A DNA stretch of 13,391 nucleotides, from the NCBI GenBank assembly GCA_946405485.1, contig CAMJHJ010000041.1:1-13391 (forward strand), given 5' to 3'. A model generated the notes under the pieces. That model searched no databases. It saw nothing but the letters and a program-made list of their open reading frames with translations, and was not told the DNA's origin. Positions 1 through 7,193 of the stretch are shown here, piece by piece. How positions within the stretch are numbered: the stretch's first letter is position 1; every line of letters starts with the position of its first letter. Origin of the DNA: an uncultured Bacteroidales bacterium. GTDB taxonomy: Bacteria; Bacteroidota; Bacteroidia; Bacteroidales; UBA932. The position numbers were made by a program, and so were the translations under genes.

Positions 1-516
1 GCCCATGCGGTGGGTTCCCGTATGCGCCGCATCACGGGCGACCAGTATGACCAGTTCAGCGTCGACTTCCAGTTCGGAAACGGTGTCCACTGCCACAGCA
101 TGTGCCGCCAGATCGACGGCTGCACCACCGCCGTCCGCGAAGAGGTCGTCGGCACCAAGGGTTACTGGCGCAGCGACAAGAAGGAAATCTATGACCTGCA
201 GGGCAATGTCCTCTGGAAGTATGACGTGGATGCCGAGAAGGCGGAGCACGCCCAGAACAACCCTTACGTCCTGGAGCATGTCGACTGGGTCAACCACATC
301 CGCAAGGGCGAAATGCATGTAGAGGCTGAGGAGACCGCTATCTCCTGCCTGGCCGGCGTGATGGGCCGTGAGGCCGCCTATACCGGCGAGTCTGTGACCT
401 GGGATGAGATCAACGCCTCCCAGATCGACTACATGCCCGAAAAGCTCGAGATGGGCAAGATGGACATGTCCAAGTATACCGTTCCGGTTCCGGGTAAGCC
501 GAAGGAAAAGAAATAA
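1..516 (+). CDS. Gfo/Idh/MocA family oxidoreductase, C-terminal part (5' truncated by window edge)
   Basis: The reading frame is open from base 1 and ends at the TAA at 514-516, so the first visible residues (AHAVGSRM) belong to the interior of the protein and the NAD(P)-binding Rossmann domain lies outside the window. The visible 171 residues resemble the substrate-binding alpha/beta domain of Gfo/Idh/MocA dehydrogenases. A beta-sheet segment (YDQFSVDFQFGNG) is followed by a tail with NPYVLEHVDWVNHIRKGE and GREAAYTGESVTWDEI, which is characteristic of the large Bacteroidota members of this family. Such enzymes oxidise or reduce sugar or cyclitol hydroxyls with NAD(P). The substrate cannot be read from this fragment. 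The isomerase-like gene 12 bp downstream suggests they act in one sugar-derivative pathway (inference). The C-terminus is Lys-rich (PGKPKEKK). Confidence 0.85.
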   Translation, partial: AHAVGSRMRRITGDQYDQFSVDFQFGNGVHCHSMCRQIDGCTTAVREEVVGTKGYWRSDKKEIYDLQGNVLWKYDVDAEKAEHAQNNPYVLEHVDWVNHIRKGEMHVEAEETAISCLAGVMGREAAYTGESVTWDEINASQIDYMPEKLEMGKMDMSKYTVPVPGKPKEKK

Positions 517-528
517 AGACTCCGGAAC

Positions 529-1434
529 ATGGATAGAAGAGATTTCTTTAAGACCTCGCTCCTGGGGGCCGGCGCCGTCGCGGCTGCCTCTTCGCCCCTG
601 GGACTGCTTTCGGGCTGCGCCCCGAAGGAGAAGTCCGACGTAGAGCTGCGTCTCTCTTTCCAGCATGGCATCGCCCCCGGCGAAACGCTTGCCGAAAAGC
701 TGGACTACATGGAGAAACTCGGAGTCGTCGGATACGAGCCCGGCGGACAGTATCTGCTGTCGCACTATAATGAAATCGAGCAGAACCTGCGCGGCCGGAA
801 CATCAAGGTGTCCGCCATCTGCGCGGGATTCAGGGGTTTCATCCTGGCCGAGGATCCGGCCGTGAAGGCTGAATTCGATACTTCGATGCGCGAGATCATC
901 GATGCGGCTGGCCAGATCGGTTCGGTCGGCGTCATCATGGTGCCGGCGTTCAACCACCAGAAGCCTTGCCGTCCCCATACGCAGGAAACCCGCGATTATC
1001 TGGTCGAGCAGCTTCGTGAACTGGGAAAATATGCCTTGGACCATGGCACGGCCGTGATCCTGGAGCCGCTCAACCGCAAGGAGGCGTTCTATCTGCGTCA
1101 GGTCGCCGATGCCGCCGCCATCTGCCGGGATGCCCAGTGCGAAGGCGTTAAGTGCATGGGTGATTTCTGGCACATGAAGGAAGAAACCTCCGACTATGCC
1201 GCTTTCATGGCGGCCGGCTGGGGTTATCTGCGGCACGTCCACATCGCATCCAAGGGTGACCGGAAGATGCCGGGCGAGTGCCCCGAATGCGATGGGTACC
1301 AAAACGGTTTCAAAGCCCTCAAGGAGTTCCATTACAAGTATTACGTCAGCTTCGAATGCGGCTGCGGAGGAGACCGGGAGGTCCTGGTGCCGGCGGCCGT
1401 GGAACTGCTGAGACAGCAGTGGGCGGAAGCCTGA
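529..1434 (+). CDS. Exported sugar phosphate isomerase/epimerase-like TIM-barrel protein (Tat-type lipoprotein signal)
   Basis: A 301-residue protein of the xylose isomerase-like TIM-barrel superfamily. The N-terminus (MDRRDFFKTS) has a twin-arginine motif at residues 3-4, then a hydrophobic stretch and a lipobox LLSGC with the acceptor cysteine at 30, so the mature protein is probably exported folded and lipid-anchored. The barrel shows the expected metal-ligand pattern: E179 (VILEPLNR), D212 and H215 (GDFWH), H236/H238 (HVHIA) and E276 (SFECGC). The family isomerises or epimerises sugars, keto-sugars or inositol derivatives using a divalent metal. The precise substrate is unknown. The ATG at 529 is chosen because it yields the complete Tat signal, and it lies 12 bp after the oxidoreductase stop, indicating co-transcription. 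A cluster of cysteines near the C-terminus (GECPEC, ECGCGG) could bind metal or form disulfides; this is speculative. Confidence 0.85.
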   Translation: MDRRDFFKTSLLGAGAVAAASSPLGLLSGCAPKEKSDVELRLSFQHGIAPGETLAEKLDYMEKLGVVGYEPGGQYLLSHYNEIEQNLRGRNIKVSAICAGFRGFILAEDPAVKAEFDTSMREIIDAAGQIGSVGVIMVPAFNHQKPCRPHTQETRDYLVEQLRELGKYALDHGTAVILEPLNRKEAFYLRQVADAAAICRDAQCEGVKCMGDFWHMKEETSDYAAFMAAGWGYLRHVHIASKGDRKMPGECPECDGYQNGFKALKEFHYKYYVSFECGCGGDREVLVPAAVELLRQQWAEA

Positions 1435-1471
1435 CGGACTGATTTTAAAACGACTTAACGACTCGAATCCC

Positions 1472-2377
1472 ATGATTCCTTGGGGATACCGGCGCGCCTT
1501 CCGGTGCTGCATCCTGTTGTTTCTGCTGGGGACTTTGATCCAGTTGCTCTTCGGACCGGTGCCGGGGCATCTGCTGCACTATCCGTGGAGCGTGGCCGCG
1601 GCGCTGGTATATGTCTATATCCTGGTCGTGATCGTTTTCCTTTCCGGGAAGCATCCGCGGCTGCTGCGTTTGTCCGACCCTTACACCGGCGTCGCTTCGA
1701 TTGTTTCGGTGGTTTGCCTGTGTATCTTGTTCGGCTTGCTTCCCCAGAGCCGGGAAGCGAGTGGCCCCGCTGCCTTGCTGGGCTGGACGGACATGCGTTC
1801 CAGCTGGGCCTTCAACTTCCTGATGCTCTGGATGATGACGGGTATCGGCCTGTCCGTGGTGTCCGGCATCCGCGCCCCCAAATCCCGTCGACTGGCCTCC
1901 ACCTTGTCGCACTTGGCCGTGTTCCTTGTGCTGCTGGGTGGTTTCTTCGGCAATGGGGACAAGCAGGAGGCGCTGGTCAGGGCGGAACGGGGTATTCCTG
2001 TCGCTATCGGCCAGAATGAGGATGGAGAGACCGTCCAGATCCCGTTCATGCTGCTCCTGAATGACTTTACCATCGAGGAGTATCCGACGGACCATACCCC
2101 CAAGCGATTTCTTTCCGAGGTCACGATCCTGACGAAAGAGGGAAGGGTACCGGTCGAGATTTCCGTCAACCACCCGGCCCGCAAGGGCCCTTGGCGGATC
2201 TATCAATATGGCTATGATGTATCCCGCGGGCGGATGAGCGAATACAGCGACCTGCTGTGTGTCAAAGATGGCTGGTATCCGTTGATCGCATCCGGCCTCT
2301 GGTTGCTGCTCGCGGCGGGTGTCCTGATGTTTTTCACGGCCGGGGGATCCCGGAAAAAGAAGGAGGACGGGCAATGA
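1472..2377 (+). CDS. resB: ResB-like cytochrome c biogenesis protein
   Basis: A 301-residue integral membrane protein matching the short Bacteroidota form of ResB (Ccs1). Hydrophobic segments are visible at about residues 11-27, 36-58, 70-90, 108-130, 142-158 and 270-290. A hydrophilic, presumably extracytoplasmic region (about 160-265) contains FMLLLNDFTIEEYPT, VEISVNHPARKGPWRIYQYGYD and similar segments typical of the ResB soluble domain. A histidine in the fifth helix (TLSHLAVFL) is a candidate haem ligand. With CcsA, ResB forms the System II synthase that carries haem across the membrane and attaches it to CXXCH motifs of apocytochromes. The stop overlaps the ccsA start in ATGA at 2374-2377, so translation is coupled. 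The gene follows the isomerase by 37 bp with no recognisable promoter. Confidence 0.85.
   Translation: MIPWGYRRAFRCCILLFLLGTLIQLLFGPVPGHLLHYPWSVAAALVYVYILVVIVFLSGKHPRLLRLSDPYTGVASIVSVVCLCILFGLLPQSREASGPAALLGWTDMRSSWAFNFLMLWMMTGIGLSVVSGIRAPKSRRLASTLSHLAVFLVLLGGFFGNGDKQEALVRAERGIPVAIGQNEDGETVQIPFMLLLNDFTIEEYPTDHTPKRFLSEVTILTKEGRVPVEISVNHPARKGPWRIYQYGYDVSRGRMSEYSDLLCVKDGWYPLIASGLWLLLAAGVLMFFTAGGSRKKKEDGQ
2361..2366 (+). promoter_or_regulatory. Shine-Dalgarno-like ribosome binding site for ccsA
   Basis: AGGAGG lies 7 bp before the ATG at 2374. It stands out because most genes in this window have no such motif, and it supports the 2374 start over the in-frame upstream codon at 2257. It sits inside the last codons of resB, consistent with translational coupling. 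Confidence 0.5.
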
Positions 2378-3183
2378 GTTGGGAAATGTTTACCGCCTTT
2401 GCCATTGCGGCGGCCCTGTGCTGGGTATTCGGAGCCGTTCTGGCTTTCATTTCCAAGAAAACCTGGCCGGCGGCGACGGTCTCGTTGCTCGGGACGCTGG
2501 TCCTGCTGGTCTTCATCGTCGGGATGTGGGTGAGCCTGAAGCGTCCGCCGATGCGTACGATGGGTGAGACCCGGCTCTGGTATTCTTTCTTCCTGTCGGC
2601 CATCGGAATCGTCATTTTCCTGAGCTGGCGCTATAAGTGGGTCCTGTCTTTCAGCGCCTTGATGTCGGTCGTGTTCCTGTGTATCAACCAGTTCAAGCCG
2701 GAGATCCATAGCCGGCCCCTGATGCCGGCGCTCCAGAGTCCCTGGTTCGTTCCCCATGTGATCGTGTATATGTTTGCGTATGCGCTGCTTGGTGCCGTCA
2801 CCTTATATGCGGTCTGGCTTTGGATCCACTCTTCCCGTCTGGCCGGGGCTTCACGCACGATGCCTTCACCCGAGGAGATGCGCCGATGTGATGTCCTGGT
2901 GCGTGTCGGATGGGCCTTCCTGACTTTCGGGATGGTGATGGGGGCGCTTTGGGCCAAGGAGGCCTGGGGAGACTGGTGGAGCTGGGATCCCAAGGAGACA
3001 TGGGCCTTCACCACTTGGCTGGCTTATCTGGGTTACCTTCATTTGCGGAAACGTCCTCCGTTCAAGGGGGATGTCCGTGTGGCGTTCGTCGTCCTGATCC
3101 TTTGTTTCCTGTTGCTGCAGATGTGCTGGTGGGGCGTCAATTATCTTCCTTCGGCCCGCGGCATCAGCGTACACACGTATTAA
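2374..3183 (+). CDS. ccsA: CcsA/CcmC-type cytochrome c assembly protein
   Basis: A 269-residue polytopic membrane protein of the CcmC/CcmF/CcsA haem-handling family. The diagnostic WWD segment WGDWWSWDPKETW is at residues 198-210. Conserved flanking histidines are seen at H128 (FVPHVIVY) and H267 (GISVHTY), the usual external haem ligands. The protein binds haem in the WWD site and with ResB ligates it to secreted apocytochromes c. An in-frame extension to 2257 exists, but the start at 2374 is preferred: it overlaps the resB stop by ATGA, gives the expected length, and is preceded by AGGAGG at 2361-2366, a rare good Shine-Dalgarno here. No cytochrome gene such as nrfHA is in view, so the client is unknown. 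Confidence 0.92.
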   Translation: MSWEMFTAFAIAAALCWVFGAVLAFISKKTWPAATVSLLGTLVLLVFIVGMWVSLKRPPMRTMGETRLWYSFFLSAIGIVIFLSWRYKWVLSFSALMSVVFLCINQFKPEIHSRPLMPALQSPWFVPHVIVYMFAYALLGAVTLYAVWLWIHSSRLAGASRTMPSPEEMRRCDVLVRVGWAFLTFGMVMGALWAKEAWGDWWSWDPKETWAFTTWLAYLGYLHLRKRPPFKGDVRVAFVVLILCFLLLQMCWWGVNYLPSARGISVHTY

Positions 3184-4304
3184 AGTGTCTTGACATAGGC
3201 CCGCCTGCGCTTTACGGTCTCGTGCCTGAAGCGCTTCCACAGGTGCAGGATGGCGGCGTTGTCTTCCAGGTTGAGGTTGGTTTCTCCATACTTCAGGCCC
3301 GGGGAAGTGCGCAGGCGTTCCGAGAGCCGGGCTGCGATGCAGACGCTGACTCCCCGGTTCATCCAGGCGGGATCCACGCCGATCAGGGCGAAATCGATGA
3401 TTTCCGGACGACGCTTGGCCTTGAGGATATCGATCAGGGCCCGGGGCGTCAGGTGTCCGTCGCTGAGCTGCATCGCCTTCGAGATGCTCGGTAGGCAAAG
3501 GGCGATCAGGATGACCTTGTCGTTTTCGTCCAGGACCACGGCGGCGTGTTTTTCATCCACCAGCAAGGTGAAATTGTCCACCATCAACTGCTTCATGCTC
3601 TCGGTGAAAGGCACGGTGCCGTAAATATGTTCGTAGGATTTGTCCAAGATATCGAAGAATCCGTCCACATAGCGTTTGATGAAGTCACGGCCGCTTTTAG
3701 CGGGGCCGAAACGCAGGTTGTAACGCTTCATGATGAACTGGGACATTTCGAACATCTGCTTCTCCGTCTCGGGGTCTGCCGCATAGACGCGGGATTCCAG
3801 CCAATCCACTTCCTTGACATAACCCAGCCGCTCGATGAAATCCATGTAGTAGGGCGGGTTGTACTGCTCCTCGAAGGTTTCCGGTTCATCGAAACCCTCG
3901 ACCAGCAGGCCTTCGCGCTCCAGGTCCGAGAAACCGAGCGGACCGCAGACCGTGTCCATGCCTTTCGCCCTGCCCCAGGCCTCCACTTTTTCAAACAAGG
4001 CCTTGGCGACCTCAAAATCCTCGATACAGTCGAAGCGGGTGAAGCGGATGCGCTTCTGTCCCATCTTTTCGTTGGAAGCTTTCTGGAGGATGCCGCTGAT
4101 GCGTCCGGCCATCACTCCGTCTTTGTAGGCATTATAATAGACGGCTTCGCAGGTTTCATAATAGAGATAATCTTTGCGAAAAATCTTCTTTTCATCCACC
4201 CAGAGCGGCGGGACATAACTGGGATTGCCTTTGAACAGACGGTTCGGGAAATTCAAGAAATCAAGTTGCTGACGACGGGTCAGGGTCTCGACAATCTCAA
4301 TCAT
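3180..4304 (-). CDS. YghO-like GNAT-fold N-acyltransferase-like protein
   Basis: A 374-residue cytosolic protein starting MIEIVETLTRRQQLDFLNFPNRLFK and continuing into NPSYVPPLW. This opening is typical of the YghO-like family of large proteins with an acyl-CoA N-acyltransferase fold. The central GPLGFSDLEREG segment and the C-terminal part (FALIGVDPAWMNRGVSVCIAARL, then NLNLEDNAAILHLWKRF) are consistent with a GNAT core, the latter resembling the acetyl-CoA loop and final helix. No substrate is established for the family as far as I know. The frame stays open far upstream (to 5783), but that part is antisense to sufB; the ATG at 4302-4304 matches the family N-terminus and lies just downstream of a -7-like element. 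The stop codon interlocks with that of ccsA. Divergent from sufB with 72 bp between the starts. Confidence 0.8.
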   Translation of the reverse strand: MIEIVETLTRRQQLDFLNFPNRLFKGNPSYVPPLWVDEKKIFRKDYLYYETCEAVYYNAYKDGVMAGRISGILQKASNEKMGQKRIRFTRFDCIEDFEVAKALFEKVEAWGRAKGMDTVCGPLGFSDLEREGLLVEGFDEPETFEEQYNPPYYMDFIERLGYVKEVDWLESRVYAADPETEKQMFEMSQFIMKRYNLRFGPAKSGRDFIKRYVDGFFDILDKSYEHIYGTVPFTESMKQLMVDNFTLLVDEKHAAVVLDENDKVILIALCLPSISKAMQLSDGHLTPRALIDILKAKRRPEIIDFALIGVDPAWMNRGVSVCIAARLSERLRTSPGLKYGETNLNLEDNAAILHLWKRFRHETVKRRRAYVKTL

Positions 4305-4332
4305 AGGTTTTGGCTTTAGTTTCTCGCGGAAA

Positions 4333-4340
4333 CAAAGGTA
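4333..4340 (-). promoter_or_regulatory. Candidate -7 promoter element for the YghO-like gene
   Basis: Read on the minus strand this is TACCTTTG, a full match to the Bacteroidota -7 consensus TAnnTTTG. It would place the transcription start about 20-25 nt before the ATG at 4304. No convincing -33 TTG/TTTG element was found at the usual distance, so this remains a candidate. Confidence 0.45.
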
Positions 4341-4362
4341 AGAAAAATATGGAAATAGTATG

Positions 4363-4370
4363 TATATTTG
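4363..4370 (+). promoter_or_regulatory. Candidate -7 promoter element for the sufB operon
   Basis: TATATTTG matches the Bacteroidota -7 consensus TAnnTTTG and lies 6 bp before the sufB ATG at 4377. It is in the only AT-rich stretch of the region, between the divergent YghO-like gene and sufB. A matching -33 element is not evident. If it is functional, transcription would start at or within a few bases of the start codon, giving an almost leaderless mRNA. Confidence 0.5.
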
Positions 4371-4376
4371 TATCCT

Positions 4377-5810
4377 ATGGATGAGATTATCAGGGATATT
4401 ACGGCCCAGGAGTACAAAGAAGGCTTCGTAACGGAAGTCGAGCAGGAATTCGTGCCCAAAGGCCTGAATGAGGATATCATCCGCTTGATTTCCGCCAAGA
4501 AGGGAGAGCCCGCCTGGCTCCTCGATTTCCGGCTGGATGCCTTCCGGAAATGGCAGGCGATGAAGCAGCCCTCCTGGGGTCATCTCACCCTGCCTCCCAT
4601 CAACTACCAGGACATCATTTATTACGCTGCGCCCAAGAAAGACAGTGAGCGTCCCAAGGAGATCGACCCGGCCCTCGCCGAGACCTTCGAGAAGCTCGGC
4701 ATTCCGCTCCGGGAGCGGGAAGCGCTGGCCGGTGTGGTGGCGGTGGATGCCGTCTTCGACTCCGTCTCCGTGACGACGACCTTCCGCAAGACCCTTGCGG
4801 AGAAAGGGATTATCTTCTGCTCTTTTTCCGAAGCGGTACGCGAGCATTCCGAACTGGTCCGGAAGTATCTCGCCAGCGTCGTGCCGGCGGGAGACAATTA
4901 TTTCGCGGCACTCAACAGCGCCGTCTTCAGCGACGGATCTTTCTGCTACATCCCGAAAGGTGTGAAGTGCCCGATGGAGTTGAGCAGTTATTTCCGCATC
5001 AATGCAGCCGGCACGGGGCAGTTCGAGCGTACGCTCATCGTGGCGGACGAGGATTCGACCCTCAGCTACATGGAGGGTTGCACGGCGCCGATGCGGGATG
5101 AGAATCAACTGCATGCGGCGGTGGTCGAAATCATCGTCGAGAAGGGCGCGGATGTCAAGTACAGCACTGTCCAGAACTGGTATCCCGGCGACGCTGAGGG
5201 CCGGGGCGGCATCCTGAACCTGGTGACCAAGCGGGGCATTTGCAAAGGAGAAGGTTCGCACCTGAGCTGGACCCAGGTCGAGACCGGCTCCGCAGTGACC
5301 TGGAAATACCCCAGCACCATCCTGAAAGGAGATTACAGCGCCTCGGAGTTCTATTCTGTCGCGGTAACCAACAACCGCCAGCAGGCTGATACCGGCACCA
5401 AGATGATCCATCTGGGCCGGGGGACACGGAGCCGCATCGTCAGCAAGGGTATCTCCGCAGGGGAAAGCCAGAACAGTTACCGCGGACTGGTGCAGATGAA
5501 TCCGGGCGCCGACGGCGCACGCAACTATTCGCAGTGTGACAGCCTGCTGATCGGCTCGCGCTGCGGGGCGCATACTTTCCCGGTGATCCGCAGCCTCAAT
5601 CCCACGGCGGTCGTGGAGCATGAGGCCACCACCTCCAAGATCAGCGAAGACCAACTCTTTTATTGCAACCAGCGTGGCCTGGGACCCGAAGAGGCTGTCG
5701 GGCTGATTGTCAACGGATATGCCAAGGAAGTGCTCTCGCGCTTGCCGATGGAGTTCGCCATCGAAGCGCAGAAGCTTCTGCAAGTCTCACTCGAAGGCTC
5801 TATAGGATAG
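4377..5810 (+). CDS. sufB: Fe-S cluster assembly scaffold protein SufB
   Basis: A 477-residue SufB, the scaffold subunit of the SufBCD complex that assembles Fe-S clusters in the cytosol. The C-terminal beta-helix holds the residues expected for assembly at the SufB-SufD interface: C387 in [10 protein letters not shown] and E414-H415-E416 in [10 protein letters not shown]. Their spacing of 29 residues (C387 to E416) equals that of C405 to E434 in E. coli SufB. A TTG codon at 4368 in the same frame is less likely as start because it lies inside the candidate -7 element; the ATG at 4377 ([17 protein letters not shown]) aligns with the usual family N-terminus. First gene of the operon sufB-pnuC-sufC-sufD-ispE. 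The next gene starts 3 bp after its stop. Confidence 0.95.
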   Translation: MDEIIRDITAQEYKEGFVTEVEQEFVPKGLNEDIIRLISAKKGEPAWLLDFRLDAFRKWQAMKQPSWGHLTLPPINYQDIIYYAAPKKDSERPKEIDPALAETFEKLGIPLREREALAGVVAVDAVFDSVSVTTTFRKTLAEKGIIFCSFSEAVREHSELVRKYLASVVPAGDNYFAALNSAVFSDGSFCYIPKGVKCPMELSSYFRINAAGTGQFERTLIVADEDSTLSYMEGCTAPMRDENQLHAAVVEIIVEKGADVKYSTVQNWYPGDAEGRGGILNLVTKRGICKGEGSHLSWTQVETGSAVTWKYPSTILKGDYSASEFYSVAVTNNRQQADTGTKMIHLGRGTRSRIVSKGISAGESQNSYRGLVQMNPGADGARNYSQCDSLLIGSRCGAHTFPVIRSLNPTAVVEHEATTSKISEDQLFYCNQRGLGPEEAVGLIVNGYAKEVLSRLPMEFAIEAQKLLQVSLEGSIG

Positions 5811-5813
5811 CGT

Positions 5814-6443
5814 ATGGAATGGACTGAAATCGTATTGTTTAGCCTTGGAGGGAAGCCGGTGCTGCTGGTGGACCTGATCAGTTCCGTCCTGGGACTGACC
5901 TGCGTGTTCCTGGCTGGCCGCAACTCGAAGTATAACTTCTGGGTGGGCTACCTGTACACGGCGGCCCTCTTCTTCCTGTTCTGGAGCCGCAACCTTTACG
6001 CCAACCTTCTGCTGCAGCCTATCTCTTTGGCCATCAATGTCCTGGGACACTGGCGCTGGACGCACCCCAGGGAGTCGGAGCGTTCATCGGAGGATGCGAA
6101 CAAACTGAAAGTCAGCATGTTGAGCTGGCGGGACCGGGGCTTCGTGATCGGCGCTATCCTGGTGGTGGCTCTGCTTTGGGGCTGGGCGATGGATTCACTT
6201 TTCCCCGCCGACCCGCACCCGTATCTGGACTGCTGTGTGACCGTGCTGATCCTGACGGCCCAGTTGCTTTCGGCTTTGAAGAAATGGGACTGCTGGATCG
6301 CCTGGCTCCTGGTCAATGTGACGCAGATCATCCTGCACATCAGCGTGGGCAATGTGTTCATGCCCATCGTCTGCGCCCTGTACCTGGTCAACGGCCTGTG
6401 GTCGCTCTGGTCTTGGTGGAAACTTTATCAGAAAAAAGCATAA
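5814..6443 (+). CDS. pnuC: PnuC-family nicotinamide riboside (or related vitamin) transporter
   Basis: A 209-residue protein with about seven hydrophobic segments (roughly 17-35, 40-58, 62-78, 102-121, 130-148, 155-172, 175-196), the compact size and topology of PnuC facilitators. Family-like features are LLLQPISLAINVLGHWRW in the third segment and DCCVTVLILTAQLLSALKKWDCWIAWLLVN in the fifth and sixth. The inner-membrane carrier brings in nicotinamide riboside, which is then trapped by phosphorylation. Related members transport thiamine or riboflavin, and the sequence alone does not settle the substrate. No TPP or other riboswitch is seen upstream. The gene sits 3 bp after sufB and 6 bp before sufC, an unusual insertion in a suf operon. 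No salvage kinase is adjacent. Confidence 0.85.
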   Translation: MEWTEIVLFSLGGKPVLLVDLISSVLGLTCVFLAGRNSKYNFWVGYLYTAALFFLFWSRNLYANLLLQPISLAINVLGHWRWTHPRESERSSEDANKLKVSMLSWRDRGFVIGAILVVALLWGWAMDSLFPADPHPYLDCCVTVLILTAQLLSALKKWDCWIAWLLVNVTQIILHISVGNVFMPIVCALYLVNGLWSLWSWWKLYQKKA

Positions 6444-6449
6444 CGACAT

Positions 6450-7193
6450 ATGAAGCTCTTGGAAATAAAGAACCTGCATGCTTCGGTGGAAGGGAAGGAA
6501 ATCCTCCGTGGGATCGACCTGAGTGTCGGACGGGGCGAGGTCCATGCCATCATGGGCCCCAACGGGGCTGGCAAATCCACGCTGGGAGCCGTTCTGACCG
6601 GCCGTCCCGGCTATGAAGTGACCGAAGGTGAGGTGAAGTTTGACGGCCGGGACTTGCTGGCGATGGCACCGGAAGAGCGTGCCTGGGCCGGTCTTTTCCT
6701 TTCTTTCCAATACCCGGTCGAAATTCCCGGCGTATCGATCACCAATTTCATGAAAGCGGCGGTGAATGCGCGTCGGAAGGCGCAGGGTCTGGAGGAAATG
6801 AAGGCCGGCGAGTTCCTGAAACTGATGAAGGAGAAGATGGCTTTTGTCCAGATGAAGGGTGAGATGGCCAAACGGGATGTCAACGTCGGTTTTTCCGGCG
6901 GCGAGAAGAAGCGGAATGAGATTTTCCAGATGGCGATGCTCGATCCGGTCCTGTCCATCCTGGACGAGACGGACAGCGGACTGGACGTGGATGCGCTCAA
7001 GGTCGTGGCAGCGGGCGTCAATGCGCTCCGCACGCCGGAAAAGTCCGTGCTGATCATCACGCACTACCAGAAGCTCCTGGAATATATCGTGCCGGACGTG
7101 GTCCATGTGCTGAAAGAGGGCCGCATCGTGCGGACCGCAGGCCGTGAACTGGCCGAACAGATTTGGAAAGAAGGTTTCGAAAGTATCGTATGA
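6450..7193 (+). CDS. sufC: Fe-S cluster assembly ATPase SufC
   Basis: A 247-residue ABC-type ATPase. Walker A GPNGAGKST is at residues 36-44, the ABC signature FSGGEKKRNE at about 148-157, Walker B with the D-loop SILDETDSGLDVDAL at about 168-182, and the switch histidine in ITHYQKLL near 203. DETDSGLD and FSGGEKKRNE are specific to SufC rather than to transporter ATPases. Two SufC subunits bind the SufB-SufD core and drive the ATP-dependent rearrangement that exposes the cluster-building interface. Length is normal for the family. Its stop overlaps the sufD start (ATGA, 7190-7193). Confidence 0.96.
   Translation: MKLLEIKNLHASVEGKEILRGIDLSVGRGEVHAIMGPNGAGKSTLGAVLTGRPGYEVTEGEVKFDGRDLLAMAPEERAWAGLFLSFQYPVEIPGVSITNFMKAAVNARRKAQGLEEMKAGEFLKLMKEKMAFVQMKGEMAKRDVNVGFSGGEKKRNEIFQMAMLDPVLSILDETDSGLDVDALKVVAAGVNALRTPEKSVLIITHYQKLLEYIVPDVVHVLKEGRIVRTAGRELAEQIWKEGFESIV

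Noticed and set aside
1445..2374. A minus-strand open frame of 309 codons opposite resB
   Set aside because: The translation is rich in Gln, Arg, His and Pro, the typical composition of the reverse strand of a membrane protein gene; the plus-strand ResB reading is coherent.
4305..4376. Riboswitch or structured leader before sufB
   Set aside because: The spacer is only 72 bp, holds two candidate promoters facing away from each other, and leaves almost no transcribed leader on the sufB side.
4305..5783. A minus-strand frame open without stops from 5783 down into the YghO-like gene, which would give an 867-codon protein
   Set aside because: The upstream part is exactly antisense to sufB and has no family resemblance. 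The recognisable protein begins at the ATG at 4304, just after a -7-like element. The openness follows from GC-rich codon use on the other strand.
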